A stretch of 25,431 nucleotides of DNA from an uncultured Varibaculum sp. (lineage in GTDB: Bacteria; Actinomycetota; Actinomycetes; Actinomycetales; Actinomycetaceae), in NCBI RefSeq assembly GCF_902489465.1, contig NZ_CABTZZ010000026.1, forward strand, positions 1-25,431, read 5' to 3'. This document shows, piece by piece, positions 24,227-25,431 of this stretch; positions within the stretch are counted from its first letter, which is position 1, and the number at the start of each line of letters is the position of its first letter. Below the pieces are notes generated by a model. It saw only the letters and a program-made list of their open reading frames with translations. It did not search any database and was not told the DNA's origin. Both the position numbers and the translations under genes were made by a program.

Positions 24227-24552
24227 GTATTGCTGCTTACCCGGTTCGGCAGGTAGCAGTTGATATTTCCCGTAATTACCTGCTGCTACCGCCTCGGCTA
24301 CTGATCCGCATACCTTGGAGAGCTCACCCCTGGTTATTAATCCTTATGGGCACCGTAGCTCTATCCTGTCCGCCTCTGGAATACCACAGCTGAGGAGCCT
24401 TGACAGGTTCGAGCACTCCCGCCGCGCCCTCGGAAAATATTTGCGAAACTTCCCACGGTTTTGGGCGGGAATCTCGCTGCAGTGCCCGGGCGCGGTATGC
24501 TTTTTTTAGTTTTCTTATCCGCAAGCCGCATGGCTAAGCCTAGGAGGAACGA
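24227..24552. other. Intergenic region before glnA
   Basis: 326 bases without a supportable gene. Contents: the inverted repeat at 24248-24293; a perfect TTGACA at 24400-24405 that has no matching -10 at normal spacing; a TATGCT (24496-24501) that could be the glnA -10, about 50 bases before the start codon, but without a good -35; and a T-rich run at 24501-24507. Short open frames on both strands here lack ribosome-binding sites and look like chance. I found no convincing GlnR or AmtR operator. Confidence 0.5.
24248..24293. repeat. Long inverted repeat downstream of the DUF2993-like gene
   Basis: GGTAGCAG (24252-24259) pairs exactly with CTGCTACC (24283-24290); the stem extends as GGC/GCC with one bulged A. 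It starts 22 bases after the stop codon. No T tract follows, so it could be an atypical terminator or a 3'-end stabilising hairpin. Confidence 0.45.
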
Positions 24553-25431
24553 TTGTTTAACTCCCACGAAGAAGCCCTACAATTTGTTGCCGACCAGGAT
24601 ATTGAGCTGATTGATATCCGTTTTTGCGACCTGATTGGCACCAGTCAGCATTTCACGATTCCCGCCGACCAGTTTGCGGATGCCCTGGAAAACGGGTTGA
24701 TGTTCGATGGGTCTTCTATCCGCGGTTTCACTTCGATAGACAAATCAGATATGAAACTCATAGCTGATGTGTCTGATGCCTACGTGGATCCGTTCCGCGC
24801 TTGCCCCACCTTGGTGGTGAATTGTTCCATCGTAGATCCTTTCACCGATGCGCCTTTCCCCCGCGATCCGCGCCAGGTTGCCGCTAAAGCGGAAGCCTAC
24901 CTGCGCTCTACGGGAATCGCCGATACCTGCTTTATTGGTGCCGAAGCTGAGTTTTATCTATTTGATTCCGTGCGTTACCAAACCCAGCCTTATGACACTT
25001 TCGTGAAACTGGATTCTGTTGAAGGGTATTGGAATACCGGTCGGGAGGAAGAGGGCGGAAACCTCGCCTATAAGACCCCGCTCAAGGGCGGCTACTTCCC
25101 AGTAGCTCCCGCCGATAAGTTCTGTGACCTGCGCGATTACATGGTGAAGCTCCTCAGCGACTCCGGGCTCAAAATGGAGCGCGCTCACCATGAGGTTGGC
25201 TCCGGGGGGCAACATGAAATCAACTATCGTTTCAACTCGCTAATGGCGGCGGGTGACGACATGATGAAGTTCAAGTACCTGATTAAGAACGCTGCGCAAG
25301 AAGCGGGAGTCACCGCCACCTTTATGCCCAAACCTATGGCGGGTGATAACGGCTCCGGCAAACAAACTGCATTTTTTCTTTTGAAAGAAGGAGAAGCCCC
25401 AATTTATGTTCGAAACAGGTATGATTGCCTC
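24553..25431 (+). CDS. glnA: Glutamine synthetase type I, 3' end cut by window
   Basis: This enzyme makes glutamine from glutamate, ammonia and ATP. The 293 codons in the window are the beta-grasp domain and the first part of the catalytic domain. Seen: IDIRFCDLIGTSQHF (about 20-34), LMFDGSSIRGF (about 55-65), the metal-ligand region GAEAEFYLFD, ERAHHEVGSGGQHEINYRF (about 213-231) and TFMPKPMAGDNGSG (about 256-269). Start: TTG at 24553 with AGGAGG five bases upstream; no nearby ATG or GTG fits. From codon 270 the reading departs from the family: the invariant MHxHQSLW following GDNGSG is replaced by KQTAFFLL. The change is abrupt, confined to the last 72 bases, and is probably sequence error at a contig end rather than a mutant gene. 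Confidence 0.93.
   Translation, partial: MFNSHEEALQFVADQDIELIDIRFCDLIGTSQHFTIPADQFADALENGLMFDGSSIRGFTSIDKSDMKLIADVSDAYVDPFRACPTLVVNCSIVDPFTDAPFPRDPRQVAAKAEAYLRSTGIADTCFIGAEAEFYLFDSVRYQTQPYDTFVKLDSVEGYWNTGREEEGGNLAYKTPLKGGYFPVAPADKFCDLRDYMVKLLSDSGLKMERAHHEVGSGGQHEINYRFNSLMAAGDDMMKFKYLIKNAAQEAGVTATFMPKPMAGDNGSGKQTAFFLLKEGEAPIYVRNRYDCL

Noticed and set aside
24400..24405. Perfect TTGACA as the glnA -35 box
   Set aside because: No -10-like hexamer occurs 16-19 bases downstream; the region there is GC-rich.
24441..24448. GAAAC upstream of glnA as part of a GlnR operator
   Set aside because: The partner GTNAC half is not present at the expected distance.
1..25431. CRISPR arrays, tRNA or rRNA genes, insertion sequences, prophage genes
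   Set aside because: No repeat-spacer pattern, no cloverleaf or rRNA sequence, and no transposase, integrase or phage protein was seen among the frames.

Overview
The window reads as chromosomal DNA of a moderate-GC actinobacterium. Supporting signs are a GTP-dependent PEP carboxykinase, a GlxR-type cAMP receptor protein, an LppM-type lipoprotein, a Ssd/TadZ-TadA-TadB-TadC set, the coproporphyrin-dependent heme route (HemQ) and many GTG/TTG starts. My guess is the Actinomycetaceae (for example a Varibaculum or Mobiluncus relative), but the genus is inferred from general resemblance and was not tested.

Layout. 1-1931: pckG on the minus strand with an intrinsic terminator at the extreme left edge. 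2224-2994: LppM-like lipoprotein. 3251-6700: four overlapping or closely spaced tad genes (tadZ/ssd, tadA, tadB, tadC) with no pilin gene. 6697-8139: brnQ on the minus strand, its stop overlapping that of tadC. 8299-9000: a two-helix membrane protein of unknown function. 8997-11445: rlmB and cysS on the minus strand. 11665-12951: purA. 13084-14238: an unrecognised acidic membrane protein. 14465-15142: glxR/crp on the minus strand, with a candidate autoregulatory operator upstream. 15331-23253: heme biosynthesis, arranged as two divergent operons: hemA-hemH-hemQ to the left, and hemE, a hemY-hemC fusion and hemD to the right. 23363-24226: a membrane-anchored protein resembling the DUF2993/LmeA family. 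24553 to the right edge: the 5' two-thirds of glnA.

How the genes work together. Seven heme activities are encoded by six genes: glutamyl-tRNA reductase, hydroxymethylbilane synthase, uroporphyrinogen III synthase, uroporphyrinogen decarboxylase, coproporphyrinogen oxidase, coproporphyrin ferrochelatase and coproheme decarboxylase. Together they cover glutamyl-tRNA to heme b by the coproporphyrin route, except for HemL and HemB, which are not in the window. The most unusual item is the single 851-residue frame joining the FAD-dependent porphyrinogen oxidase (HemY/CgoX) to hydroxymethylbilane synthase (HemC), two non-consecutive steps.

Both edges look like low-quality contig ends. The left edge is made of homopolymer runs. 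In the last about 70 bases the otherwise well conserved glnA reading loses its invariant motif in a way that suggests sequence errors rather than biology.
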